Assembly: GCF_014357575.1 (NCBI RefSeq)
Contig: NZ_JACONW010000013.1
Coordinates: forward strand, 1-62,910
Origin: Pseudomonas folii
GTDB taxonomy: Bacteria; Pseudomonadota; Gammaproteobacteria; Pseudomonadales; Pseudomonadaceae
DNA length: 62,910 nucleotides
Reading direction: 5' to 3'
Shown: one piece after another, positions 44,748 to 52,775 of the stretch
How positions within the stretch are numbered: the first letter of the stretch is position 1
How the letters are laid out: the number at the start of each line of letters is the position of its first letter
Made by a program: the position numbers and the translations under genes
The notes under the pieces: model-generated
Told to the model about the DNA's origin: nothing
Seen by the model: the letters and a program-made list of their open reading frames with translations, nothing else
Databases searched by the model: none

Positions 44748-46700
44748 ATGAAATGCGCAGGATTCTGGAAGTATGCGTTATGGGCTGCGGCGATCGGTTA
44801 TAGCGGTATGAATAATGCCGCAGCGTTACCCCAGGGCTGGCAAATCCAGCCAAGCGCTGCCGAGGACGTCGACAAAGGGCTTCCATCGGCGTTGCAATCG
44901 TCGGAGCTGGCGAAAGATGGGCGCAGGCTTGCAGAGGTGCACATCGTCGTTTCCCTGCCCTTCAACCAGGTACTGCCGCAAGTCGTCTCTGCGTTGCGAC
45001 CCTTGGGGAGCTTGAGCGAGCAGTCCGGCGTTGAACCGTTGTCCAAACTGGAAGATGAGTGGGGCAATGTGCTGTTGATGCGCCGTCCTGATCTTGTACG
45101 GGAACTGGTCCGACAGTTCGATCTACCCAAGCTGCAACAAGACGTACGCGACGGCGCCCTGGCTGAATCAGAGATACCCGAGCGTATTGCCCTTATTGAA
45201 CGGACTATACGCTTTCAATCAGACAGCAAGCGCATGGCTCCGCTGACCGAGCAGTATAAATCCTGGATCGGCAGCGCTGAGCATAAGCATGGAGCAACAG
45301 GCCGCAGCAGCGGTCGTGTCATTGCCCGCGTGATGCAGCTTGACCCTGTCTTGGGTCGCCCCGCAACCGTGGTCTATCTGACGCGAAACGATGAGTATCC
45401 GAACCCCAACGCCGGGTTCTTTGGCAGGATGCGCGAGCTGGCCGAATTCAATATTTACAGCCCCGGCGCGCCGAGCCTCCTGCATCGCAGCATCGTACCA
45501 GGTGAAGTATTCAGCCCGGTATTCGATGCGTTGAGCAAGCTGCCTAACGCTAACGTGAAACTGGGTGCAAGCCCGGACCAATGGCGCGCGCCCTCCAGGC
45601 CAATCTCTTTTGTAACCGAGCCGAAGCTCATCCTGCCGGACAGCAAAGCGAAGGTACTCGAGGCGAAAGCGGTCATGTCCATTAAGTCCCCGGACAACTT
45701 CATCGTCCTGGGCGATGGCAGTGTTCTGATCATCCGTAGCTACCCGCGCGCATTGATGCGCTGGTCGCCTGACGCCGGCGGTGAGCTGCGGGAACTATGG
45801 ACCTCGACGGAGGAAAACTGGCACCAGTGGCAGCTGTCGCGCGATGCGAGTGGACAATCGGGGTATCTGACGACAGGCGGGCTCATTGTGCGCTTTGACG
45901 CTAAGACCGGTTCTCTGTTCAAGCACCCCATGGCCTTCGAAAAAACGACCAAACCGGACGACTACATAAAGTACTTCCACGATGGAAACGGCGTGCCGTT
46001 ACCCTATGACCACAGCCTTAGCGGGGGGCGCGACACGCTCAATGTCTGGCAAGCCAACGCGCAACCCGCTGGCGACGGTACGCCCTGGAATTACACGTTG
46101 CGCTTTGCCTCCCCGCGCCAGGACATGATGAAAGGTTCCCTGCGCGGTAATAGCCTGATCAAGCCTGTACGCTGGGACGGCCTCCTGCCCAACACATGGG
46201 TCGAAGACGTTTACGGCCTTGCCGAACTCGACGGGAAAACTGGCAAGGTGTTGCGCGTGGTGAAGCTGCCGCGCCGATTGGGCGATGTGGACCGCAACGA
46301 TGACACTGGCATGGCACCCTGGGACCCTGCGCCTTTCGGCTCCGTCAAAGGTGGATGGATCGCGGTCGGCTTTGTATTGGATGAAGGGAAGCAGGTCAAT
46401 CCCGGGATGCACGTTGTCGACATTGCCAGTGGCAAGGTGCGCTATTCACTGACCTTGCCCGGACGGGACTCGCTCAAAACTGCGGTGGGTTCGCCCAACG
46501 GCAGTCTGCTGGCACTCGGCAGCGGTGGCAAAAACTCTGCTGTGCTATGGAACCTGGAAACCGGTCGCTCACTCACCCTCGGAACTGAAGCCTCAGGATG
46601 CAAGGAGTTTGAGCAACTGCAATGGAGCCCATCCGGGGAGCGTCTGTGGGGAAGTTGTAATAACGGACTGGTCGCCTGGGATGTGCCTTCGACCTGGTGA
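44748..46700 (+). CDS. Exported beta-propeller-like protein, 650 residues
   Basis: An N-terminal signal-like helix (about residues 7-27, ending near NAAA) is followed by a charged domain to about 300. From there a beta-propeller-like part has blades such as VLGDGSVLIIRSYPRALMRW, GLAELDGKTGKVLRVVKLP, HVVDIASGKVRYSLTLPG and LLALGSGGKNSAVLWNLETG, resembling WD40/PQQ-type repeats. It likely acts in the periplasm as a binding platform. AGGGA lies about 8 bases before the ATG. Its neighbour in the opposite direction is an unknown membrane protein. No enzyme motif is seen. Confidence 0.65.
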   Translation: MKCAGFWKYALWAAAIGYSGMNNAAALPQGWQIQPSAAEDVDKGLPSALQSSELAKDGRRLAEVHIVVSLPFNQVLPQVVSALRPLGSLSEQSGVEPLSKLEDEWGNVLLMRRPDLVRELVRQFDLPKLQQDVRDGALAESEIPERIALIERTIRFQSDSKRMAPLTEQYKSWIGSAEHKHGATGRSSGRVIARVMQLDPVLGRPATVVYLTRNDEYPNPNAGFFGRMRELAEFNIYSPGAPSLLHRSIVPGEVFSPVFDALSKLPNANVKLGASPDQWRAPSRPISFVTEPKLILPDSKAKVLEAKAVMSIKSPDNFIVLGDGSVLIIRSYPRALMRWSPDAGGELRELWTSTEENWHQWQLSRDASGQSGYLTTGGLIVRFDAKTGSLFKHPMAFEKTTKPDDYIKYFHDGNGVPLPYDHSLSGGRDTLNVWQANAQPAGDGTPWNYTLRFASPRQDMMKGSLRGNSLIKPVRWDGLLPNTWVEDVYGLAELDGKTGKVLRVVKLPRRLGDVDRNDDTGMAPWDPAPFGSVKGGWIAVGFVLDEGKQVNPGMHVVDIASGKVRYSLTLPGRDSLKTAVGSPNGSLLALGSGGKNSAVLWNLETGRSLTLGTEASGCKEFEQLQWSPSGERLWGSCNNGLVAWDVPSTW

Positions 46701-46759
46701 ATTGGCTTGCCTGGCTAACAACATCCGTTAATACTCATGTCGCGTAAACCCAAGTAACC

Positions 46760-46792
46760 CAACCCATGTGCTGGCGTAAAGCGCATGGGTTG
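46760..46792. terminator. Hairpin between convergent genes
   Basis: CAACCCATG and CATGGGTTG pair across a 15-base loop between the propeller gene and the kinase-like gene. No T-run follows, so termination is uncertain. Confidence 0.4.
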
Positions 46793-46896
46793 AGCACACT
46801 TCTTGTTCATACTGTGCAGCTCCGCCACTGGCTCTCGGTCCTCGATAGACGGAGCCTGCTAGCCGCTGATTGTTCAAGAACCGCACGCAATCCGCT

Positions 46897-47772
46897 TCAA
46901 GGATGGGTATCAGGTGCCCTCCGGAACTTCGCCTGATGCCTGGCACTGGTCAATATGCTGTAGCGGGTGGTACGCGAAACCTTCTTTGTCAGAAAGCGCT
47001 CGAACACCGGGTCGAAAACGGCACGTTCCAGATTGGGTTGTTCATCGAGCAAGTAATGCTCGCAGAGTGTCCGGTAGTCTTCGAGAGAAATGAAACGTTT
47101 GATCCAGTAGTGATAGAAGTACCCCATCAAAAAGCCAAGACTGAAGTCGTGATCAATCACCGAGTGGGCACAGCATTCGAAATCGATCAGCCGCAAACTT
47201 CCATCCGGGCCGATCAGAATATTTTTAGGATGAGGGTCCATGTGTACATAACCCTCGCGGAGCATCTGCTCGAATAACCGGAATACCTGTGGCAGGAGAC
47301 GCCTGGAGTCTTCGGGGCACGCGATGAGTCGATCATCAACGCTGCAATGCTGATCGAAAAAACCCAGCAGTAAGTATTCCTCCTTGATAAACGGGAAACG
47401 CGCTCTATACCCAAAGCCTGCTACGCGTGGAACGTTGATCGAACGAGGAGATACCACTGAGAGATTGATGAATTCGTTGGTCAAGTCATGCAGCCCGCTA
47501 ACTCGTTTCAGGCCAAGGTAGTTCTGCAACTGCTTTTTCCAATGCGGCAGTCGGTTGTATTTCAAGACCCACTTGCGCTCTCCCTCCAGCAGAAACACAC
47601 CGCGGTTTGGCTCAGGCAAATCCAGTGTGGCGTGCTGCTCCGGCGCGATAATGAACTGCCGTACCAGCGTCGCCAACTCGTCTTGATAGCGGGGTTCGAA
47701 ATGGAAGGTGAGGCCCTGAATCTTCTGACTGAGAAGTCGGCGGGTCAAATCCTGAAGATGACGCATCTGCAT
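46897..47772 (-). CDS. Protein-kinase-like protein, possible lipopolysaccharide-core kinase (WaaP-like)
   Basis: A 291-residue kinase-like protein. The likely ATP-binding lysine is in KWVLKYNRL (about residue 70), the catalytic loop is YVHMDPHPKNILIG (HxDxxxxN, about 175-188) and the metal motif is LIDFE in place of DFG. The features match bacterial sugar kinases of the Kdo/WaaP type, which phosphorylate the lipopolysaccharide core. The gene at 11320-12162 has a similar motif set but little other resemblance. It is divergent from the MFS gene. Substrate unknown. Confidence 0.7.
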   Translation of the reverse strand: MQMRHLQDLTRRLLSQKIQGLTFHFEPRYQDELATLVRQFIIAPEQHATLDLPEPNRGVFLLEGERKWVLKYNRLPHWKKQLQNYLGLKRVSGLHDLTNEFINLSVVSPRSINVPRVAGFGYRARFPFIKEEYLLLGFFDQHCSVDDRLIACPEDSRRLLPQVFRLFEQMLREGYVHMDPHPKNILIGPDGSLRLIDFECCAHSVIDHDFSLGFLMGYFYHYWIKRFISLEDYRTLCEHYLLDEQPNLERAVFDPVFERFLTKKVSRTTRYSILTSARHQAKFRRAPDTHP

Positions 47773-47993
47773 GTCCGTATTAATGCCAACAGCGGGATAA
47801 ACTTACGTGCGCCACCTGGGCTGGGGTAAGCAGGAAGGAACGAAACAACGCGGTGTTGCAGATCGTACTTTATTCTGGCCAAAACGACACGAACGCTGAA
47901 CTCTCCCGCCAGACAACGCTCTAGACCCTCTCGCCGATATTTGCCTGACATCGACGATGCAACTCCTGTCACCTTTTGAGAATTTGAACACGC

Positions 47994-49181
47994 ATGTCTA
48001 TTCAGCAATCCTCCGGGCACGTGCTGCCCGCGCGCTCCGCAGCCAAAATGGAAGCTGCCATGGCCGTTGGCGCTTTTGCTATCGGTACTGGCGAATTCGC
48101 AATCATGGGGCTGATGCCCGACATCGCGAGCAACCTGCAATTGAGCGAACCGCAGGTGGGTCATGCCATCAGTGCTTACGCATTAGGGGTGATGGTCGGC
48201 GCGCCGCTGCTGGCGATTCTGGGCGCCAAATTGCTTCGCAAACATCTGCTGTTATTGCTGATGGCGCTTTACGCTATGGGCAATCTGGCGACTGCGTTTA
48301 CGCCGACATTTGGCAGTCTGATTGCCTTTCGTTTTATCAGCGGCCTGCCCCATGGCGCTTATTTCGGCATTGCCGCGGTGGTGGCTTCGAGCATGGTGCC
48401 CTCCAATAAGCGTGCGGGTGCGGTAGCGAGGGTGATGATGGGCCTGACCCTGGCGATGTTGCTGGGTAACCCGATCGCCACTTTCCTTGGTCAGTTTTTC
48501 GGCTGGCGATCTGCGTTTGCGCTGGTGGGGGCTATCGCGCTCTGCACGATTGGGTTGGTCTGGCGCTTCGTGCCTGATCGCCGCGACGAACCGCGCAGCG
48601 ATCCTCGCAAGGAACTGCTCGCGTTCAAGAAACCGCAGGTCTGGATGGCGCTTGCGATTGGGGCCATTGGTTTTTCCGGAATGTTCTGCGTGTTCAGCTA
48701 TCTGGCACCAACGATGCTGGAGGTGACGCGGGTTACGCCGCAGTGGATTCCCTTTGGTCTGGCGGCCTTCGGGGTTGGCGGCATCATTGGCAATATCGTC
48801 GGCGGCAAGCTGTTCGACCGGATGCAGTTTCGCGCGGTAGGTGTGCTGCTGGTCTGGTCGATGGCAGTGCTGCTGTTTTTCCCATTCGCAGCGGGCTCGT
48901 TGTGGGGCGTCATGCTGGGTATCGGACTTGTCGGAACGATGGTCGCGCTGGCGGCGCCACTGCAAATCCGTTTGATGGACATTGCCCACGAAGCACCCAG
49001 CCTGGCGGCAGCGTCCAACCATGCCGCGTTCAACCTGGCCAATGCGCTGGGCCCATGGTTTGGCGGGATGGCCATTACCGCCGGACTGGGCTGGACGAGC
49101 ACCGGGTATATCGGAGCTGCCACGGCGCTGGCGGGTCTGGGTGTCTACCTGATTGCCCGACGCATGAAGGGCGGTGATTGA
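47994..49181 (+). CDS. MFS transporter, drug:H+ antiporter-1 (AraJ-like) family
   Basis: A 395-residue inner-membrane exporter with twelve predicted helices. The first helix holds FAIGTGEFAIMGLMPDIA, and the family motif in loop 2-3 is replaced by LGAKLLRKHLLLLLM. Helix 5 has LGNPIATFLGQFFGWR, typical of AraJ/arabinose-efflux relatives. The cargo may be a sugar or drug. The ribosome site is weak. It ends 33 bases before the nucleotidyltransferase-like gene, so they may share a transcript. Confidence 0.85.
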   Translation: MSIQQSSGHVLPARSAAKMEAAMAVGAFAIGTGEFAIMGLMPDIASNLQLSEPQVGHAISAYALGVMVGAPLLAILGAKLLRKHLLLLLMALYAMGNLATAFTPTFGSLIAFRFISGLPHGAYFGIAAVVASSMVPSNKRAGAVARVMMGLTLAMLLGNPIATFLGQFFGWRSAFALVGAIALCTIGLVWRFVPDRRDEPRSDPRKELLAFKKPQVWMALAIGAIGFSGMFCVFSYLAPTMLEVTRVTPQWIPFGLAAFGVGGIIGNIVGGKLFDRMQFRAVGVLLVWSMAVLLFFPFAAGSLWGVMLGIGLVGTMVALAAPLQIRLMDIAHEAPSLAAASNHAAFNLANALGPWFGGMAITAGLGWTSTGYIGAATALAGLGVYLIARRMKGGD

Positions 49182-49214
49182 TTAACATCGCTGTGATTGA
49201 GCATAAGGAATCCC

Positions 49215-49775
49215 ATGACACTGACCGCCAACAGCCTGATCGACATCGCGATGTCCAACCCGCTCAACGCCGAAATATTCGCCCGGTTACCTTCGCTGGG
49301 TCTCAGTCAATGCATGCTCACGGCGGGATGCATTTTTCAGGCGGTATGGAATCAAAAATCCAGTCAGCCACCCGCCTGGGGCGTGAATGATTACGACGTG
49401 TTTTACTTTGATGAAGACCTGTCGTGGGAGGCAGAAGATGAAGTCATCAAAGCCGCAACCTCTCTTTTCCAGGATCTGGGTGTAAACGTCGAGCTCAGGA
49501 ATCAGGCACGCGTGCATCTCTGGTTCAGTGAGCGATTCGGCCATCCCTATGCACAGCTCCACTCAGCAAGACAGGGGATTGACCGATTTCTTGTTGCTGC
49601 GACGTGTATTGGCCTGGATATCGAAACGAAGGAAGTCTATGCCCCTTATGGCCTTGCAGAACTTGAGCAAGGGATTCTGCGAATCAACCCCAATTACGCT
49701 CATCCCGAAATGTTTTTGAAAAAAGCGGCCAGCTATCAACGTCGCTGGTCCTGGTTGAAGGTAGTCGAGCCATAA
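49215..49775 (+). CDS. Nucleotidyltransferase-like family protein (DUF925/NTP_transf_6)
   Basis: A 186-residue cytoplasmic protein. The start at 49215 follows AAGGAA by four bases (the frame begins at 49197). The pattern TAGCIFQAVWNQ then VNDYDVFYFDED resembles the GxxxNxxW...DxDxxYFD signature of the NTP_transf_6 family, with the metal-binding aspartates in DYDVFYFD. The C-terminal part has VYAPYGLAELEQGILRINP, also family-like. The real activity has not been established for the family. Confidence 0.8.
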   Translation: MTLTANSLIDIAMSNPLNAEIFARLPSLGLSQCMLTAGCIFQAVWNQKSSQPPAWGVNDYDVFYFDEDLSWEAEDEVIKAATSLFQDLGVNVELRNQARVHLWFSERFGHPYAQLHSARQGIDRFLVAATCIGLDIETKEVYAPYGLAELEQGILRINPNYAHPEMFLKKAASYQRRWSWLKVVEP

Positions 49776-49877
49776 GCGATCAGCTAACCATCCTGAACAC
49801 GGTAAAGCAGCGCTTAAACCCGAAAATTCAGCAATTAAATGTAAATTTCCCCTCAAATTATCCGACAACCTGTCAAC

Positions 49878-49892
49878 GGCCACAGTGTGGCC
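49878..49892. promoter_or_regulatory. Palindrome upstream of the phytochrome operon
   Basis: GGCCACAGTGTGGCC is a 15-base perfect dyad about 115 bases before the phytochrome start, followed by the AT-rich ATTAATAATTTG. It could be an operator or the foot of the preceding gene's transcript. Confidence 0.35.
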
Positions 49893-50007
49893 ATTAATAA
49901 TTTGATACTGTGTCATCGGATTTTTCGGGACGAATGCTATTCGGCCTTCTTCAGCTCACGATCTGAGCCTGTGCCAACCGTCTCAAAAGCCTTCAAAGGG
50001 GAAAGTT

Positions 50008-52284
50008 TTGACCGTGATCGACACTCAGGCATCTCTGCAGGCTGCCATTGATAACTGCGCGCGCGAACCGATTCGCACGCCGGGCAGCATTCAGCCTCAA
50101 GGGTTCCTCATCGTTATTGATGAACCAGAGATGACGATCGTTCAGATCAGTGAAAACATTACCCATTGGCTAAATCTTGATACTGCCGATTTGCTGGGCA
50201 GTCATCTGGACTCTCTGGTCAAAAATGGCTCGGCGTTTGTCGGCCAGCTAGGTGAGCTGGACGAAGATGAGGCGCAGCCTTACCACGTGGGTGACGTCAC
50301 CTTTCTCAAAGGTGATCGTGCCGGGCAACACGTAGCCATGATGTTGCACCGTCACGAAGGCGTGCTGATTGCCGAGTTCGAACCGGCCGGCGACACCGTA
50401 ACGGCGCACGGCAAGTTGTATCCACTGGTGCGTGCATTCATCAGCCAGATGCGCGAAGAAGAAAGCGTCGACGAGCTGTGTGATCGCTCTGTCCGCTTCA
50501 TCAAGCGCATCACCGGCTTCGGACGTGTCAACTCTTATCGTTTCGATGAAGCCGGTAACGGACTGGTGAATGCCGAATTGGTTGACCCAGGGATTCCCAG
50601 CTACCTGGGCCTGTGTTTCCCGGCTTCGGATATCCCGGCGCAGGCACGTGAACTGTATTGCCTCAACCGCATCCGGATTATTGCCGATTCGAATTACACC
50701 CCGTCAGCGATCATTCCTGGCACCAATCCGAAAACCCTGCGCCCTCTGGACTTGAGTTACGCGACACTGCGCAGCGTTTCCCCGGTCCACTTGCAGTACA
50801 TGCGCAATATGGGCACCGGCGCCTCGATGTCCATCTCGATTGTGGTTGATGGTCAACTGTGGGGCCTGATTTCCTGCCACAACCCTGCCCCGCACCCGGT
50901 CAGTTTCCAGACACGCTCGGCCTGTGAATTGCTTGGTCGGGTTTTATCGTTGCAAGTGGAAACCAAAGAAGCTCACCTGCGCAGCCATCGGATGTTGAGC
51001 CTGCGCAAAGACATCGTTCATATGCTCGCCGCAATGGCTGATCACGACAGCGTGTTCAAGGGCCTGCAATCCCTGTCAGACACATTTATCAGGTTCGTGG
51101 GTGCCTGCGGCGCAGCCGTGGTTTCCGAGGAAGAGTGCCACTTGTTCGGTCAGACGCCTGCCGAGCGACATGTTCAGGCACTTGCCGAGTGGCTGGCAGA
51201 ACGTGGTGGGCCCAATGTCTTTCATACCAACAATGTCAGCCTCGACATCGCGCAAATTCCAGGCCTGGCCAAATCAGTGAGTGGCGTGCTGGCAGTGTCG
51301 ATTTCCGAGCTGCATTCGAACTACCTCATCTGGTTCAAACCCGAGCTGGCCCGCGTTGTTCACTGGGCTGGCAAACCCGAGAAAGCCGTTGATAGAAACG
51401 GCGCACTGAGCCCTCGACAGAGCTTCGAGCTGTGGAAACAGAATGTCGAAGGATATTCGTCTCTTTGGGAAGACACCGAGCTGGAAGGCGTGGCGGAACT
51501 GCGCCTTGCGGTTCTCGGCATCGTGCTCCGCAAAGCCGAAGAAATGGCGCAACTGGCCACGGAGCTCAAGCGCAGCAATAAAGAGCTCGAAGCCTTCTCC
51601 TACAGCGTTTCTCATGACCTGCGGGCGCCACTTCGACATATCGCAGGTTATGCCGAACTGCTCAAGGATATGGAAGAGGCCAACCTCTCTCACCGCGGCC
51701 AGCGCTTCCTCGACACCATCGGCGAATCCGCCAAGTTCGCCGGTACGCTGGTGGACAATCTGCTGAGTTTCTCGCAGATGGGACGCTCTGCCATGCGCCA
51801 GTCAGAGGTCAATCTCACGGCCATGGTCGAATCGATCCAGCGAGAAATGCAGCCCGACTACGAAGGACGGACAATCGAGTGGAGGGTCGGCAAATTGCCG
51901 ATCATCATTGCCGACCCGGCCTTTCTACACTTGGCGATGCGCAACCTGCTCGCCAACGCAATCAAATACACCCGCAATGAAACCATTGCTGTCATTGAAA
52001 TAACTGCGGTTCAGGAATCTCAGGGTGTTGTCGTCAACGTTCGTGATAACGGCGTGGGCTTCGATATGCAATACGCCGATAAATTGTTTGGAGTCTTCCA
52101 GCGTCTACACCGGATGGAAGAGTTCGAAGGTACCGGCATTGGCCTGGCCAATGTGCGGCGGATCATCGAGCGCCATGGTGGCACCGTTCACGCGCAAGGC
52201 GTTTTGGGCGAAGGAGCAACGTTCTCTTTCACCCTTCCTTACAAAAATCCTGAACCCAGTCGTCGGAGTACGAAGGAAAAATAA
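50008..52284 (+). CDS. bphP: Bacteriophytochrome sensor histidine kinase, second copy, with linked response regulator
   Basis: A 758-residue biliverdin-binding red/far-red light receptor kinase. The start is TTG at 50008, six bases after AAGGGG; the chromophore cysteine is residue 17 in NCAREPIRTPGSIQPQG. The GAF domain has FPASDIPAQARELY and SVSPVHLQYMRNMG, and the PHY tongue has PRQSFELWKQ. The kinase has the phosphorylated histidine in SVSHDLRAPL, N box LLANAIKYT and G boxes DNGVGF and GTGIGL. Its stop overlaps the response regulator start by one base (TAATG). The product differs clearly from the phytochrome at 28998-31256, so it is not a recent duplicate. Confidence 0.95.
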   Translation: MTVIDTQASLQAAIDNCAREPIRTPGSIQPQGFLIVIDEPEMTIVQISENITHWLNLDTADLLGSHLDSLVKNGSAFVGQLGELDEDEAQPYHVGDVTFLKGDRAGQHVAMMLHRHEGVLIAEFEPAGDTVTAHGKLYPLVRAFISQMREEESVDELCDRSVRFIKRITGFGRVNSYRFDEAGNGLVNAELVDPGIPSYLGLCFPASDIPAQARELYCLNRIRIIADSNYTPSAIIPGTNPKTLRPLDLSYATLRSVSPVHLQYMRNMGTGASMSISIVVDGQLWGLISCHNPAPHPVSFQTRSACELLGRVLSLQVETKEAHLRSHRMLSLRKDIVHMLAAMADHDSVFKGLQSLSDTFIRFVGACGAAVVSEEECHLFGQTPAERHVQALAEWLAERGGPNVFHTNNVSLDIAQIPGLAKSVSGVLAVSISELHSNYLIWFKPELARVVHWAGKPEKAVDRNGALSPRQSFELWKQNVEGYSSLWEDTELEGVAELRLAVLGIVLRKAEEMAQLATELKRSNKELEAFSYSVSHDLRAPLRHIAGYAELLKDMEEANLSHRGQRFLDTIGESAKFAGTLVDNLLSFSQMGRSAMRQSEVNLTAMVESIQREMQPDYEGRTIEWRVGKLPIIIADPAFLHLAMRNLLANAIKYTRNETIAVIEITAVQESQGVVVNVRDNGVGFDMQYADKLFGVFQRLHRMEEFEGTGIGLANVRRIIERHGGTVHAQGVLGEGATFSFTLPYKNPEPSRRSTKEK

Positions 52285-52745
52285 TGCTCAAGCCAATTCT
52301 GCTGGTTGAAGACAACCCCAACGACCTGGAACTGACCCTGGTGGCGCTCGAACGCAGCCAACTGGCCAACGAAGTGATCGTTCTGCGCGACGGCGCGGAA
52401 GCCCTTGACTACCTGTTCCGCCGCAATGCTTACGCCGATCGCGTGGACGGTAATCCGGCGGTCCTGCTTCTGGACCTGAAACTGCCCAAGGTCGACGGGT
52501 TGCAGGTACTGGACGCCATTCGCCATTCCGATGACTTGCGCAGCATTCCGGTGGTCATGCTCACCTCCTCCCGAGAGGAAATGGACCTTTCACGCGCCTA
52601 TGAACTGGGTGTCAACGCGTACGTGGTCAAGCCTGTCGAATTCAAGGAGTTCGTCAGCGCCATCTCCGATCTCGGTATTTTCTGGGCCGTTCTGAACGAA
52701 CCACCACCAGGTTCGGTCAGAGCTCAGCGTCGTACCAGCTCCTGA
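52284..52745 (+). CDS. bphR: Single-domain response regulator of the bacteriophytochrome
   Basis: A 153-residue receiver domain with no output domain. The acidic pocket is VEDN (residues 8-11), the phosphorylated aspartate is residue 64 in LLLDLKLPK, the threonine is in VVMLTSSREE and the lysine in VVKPVEF. It belongs to the Rcp1-like receivers that partner phytochromes. Translational coupling by the TAATG overlap strongly suggests it receives phosphate from the upstream kinase. It ends 30 bases before the hybrid kinase gene, to which it may pass or compete for signals. Confidence 0.9.
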   Translation: MLKPILLVEDNPNDLELTLVALERSQLANEVIVLRDGAEALDYLFRRNAYADRVDGNPAVLLLDLKLPKVDGLQVLDAIRHSDDLRSIPVVMLTSSREEMDLSRAYELGVNAYVVKPVEFKEFVSAISDLGIFWAVLNEPPPGSVRAQRRTSS

Positions 52746-52775
52746 TCCCAAATTGATTAAGCGCAGTCAGACTTA

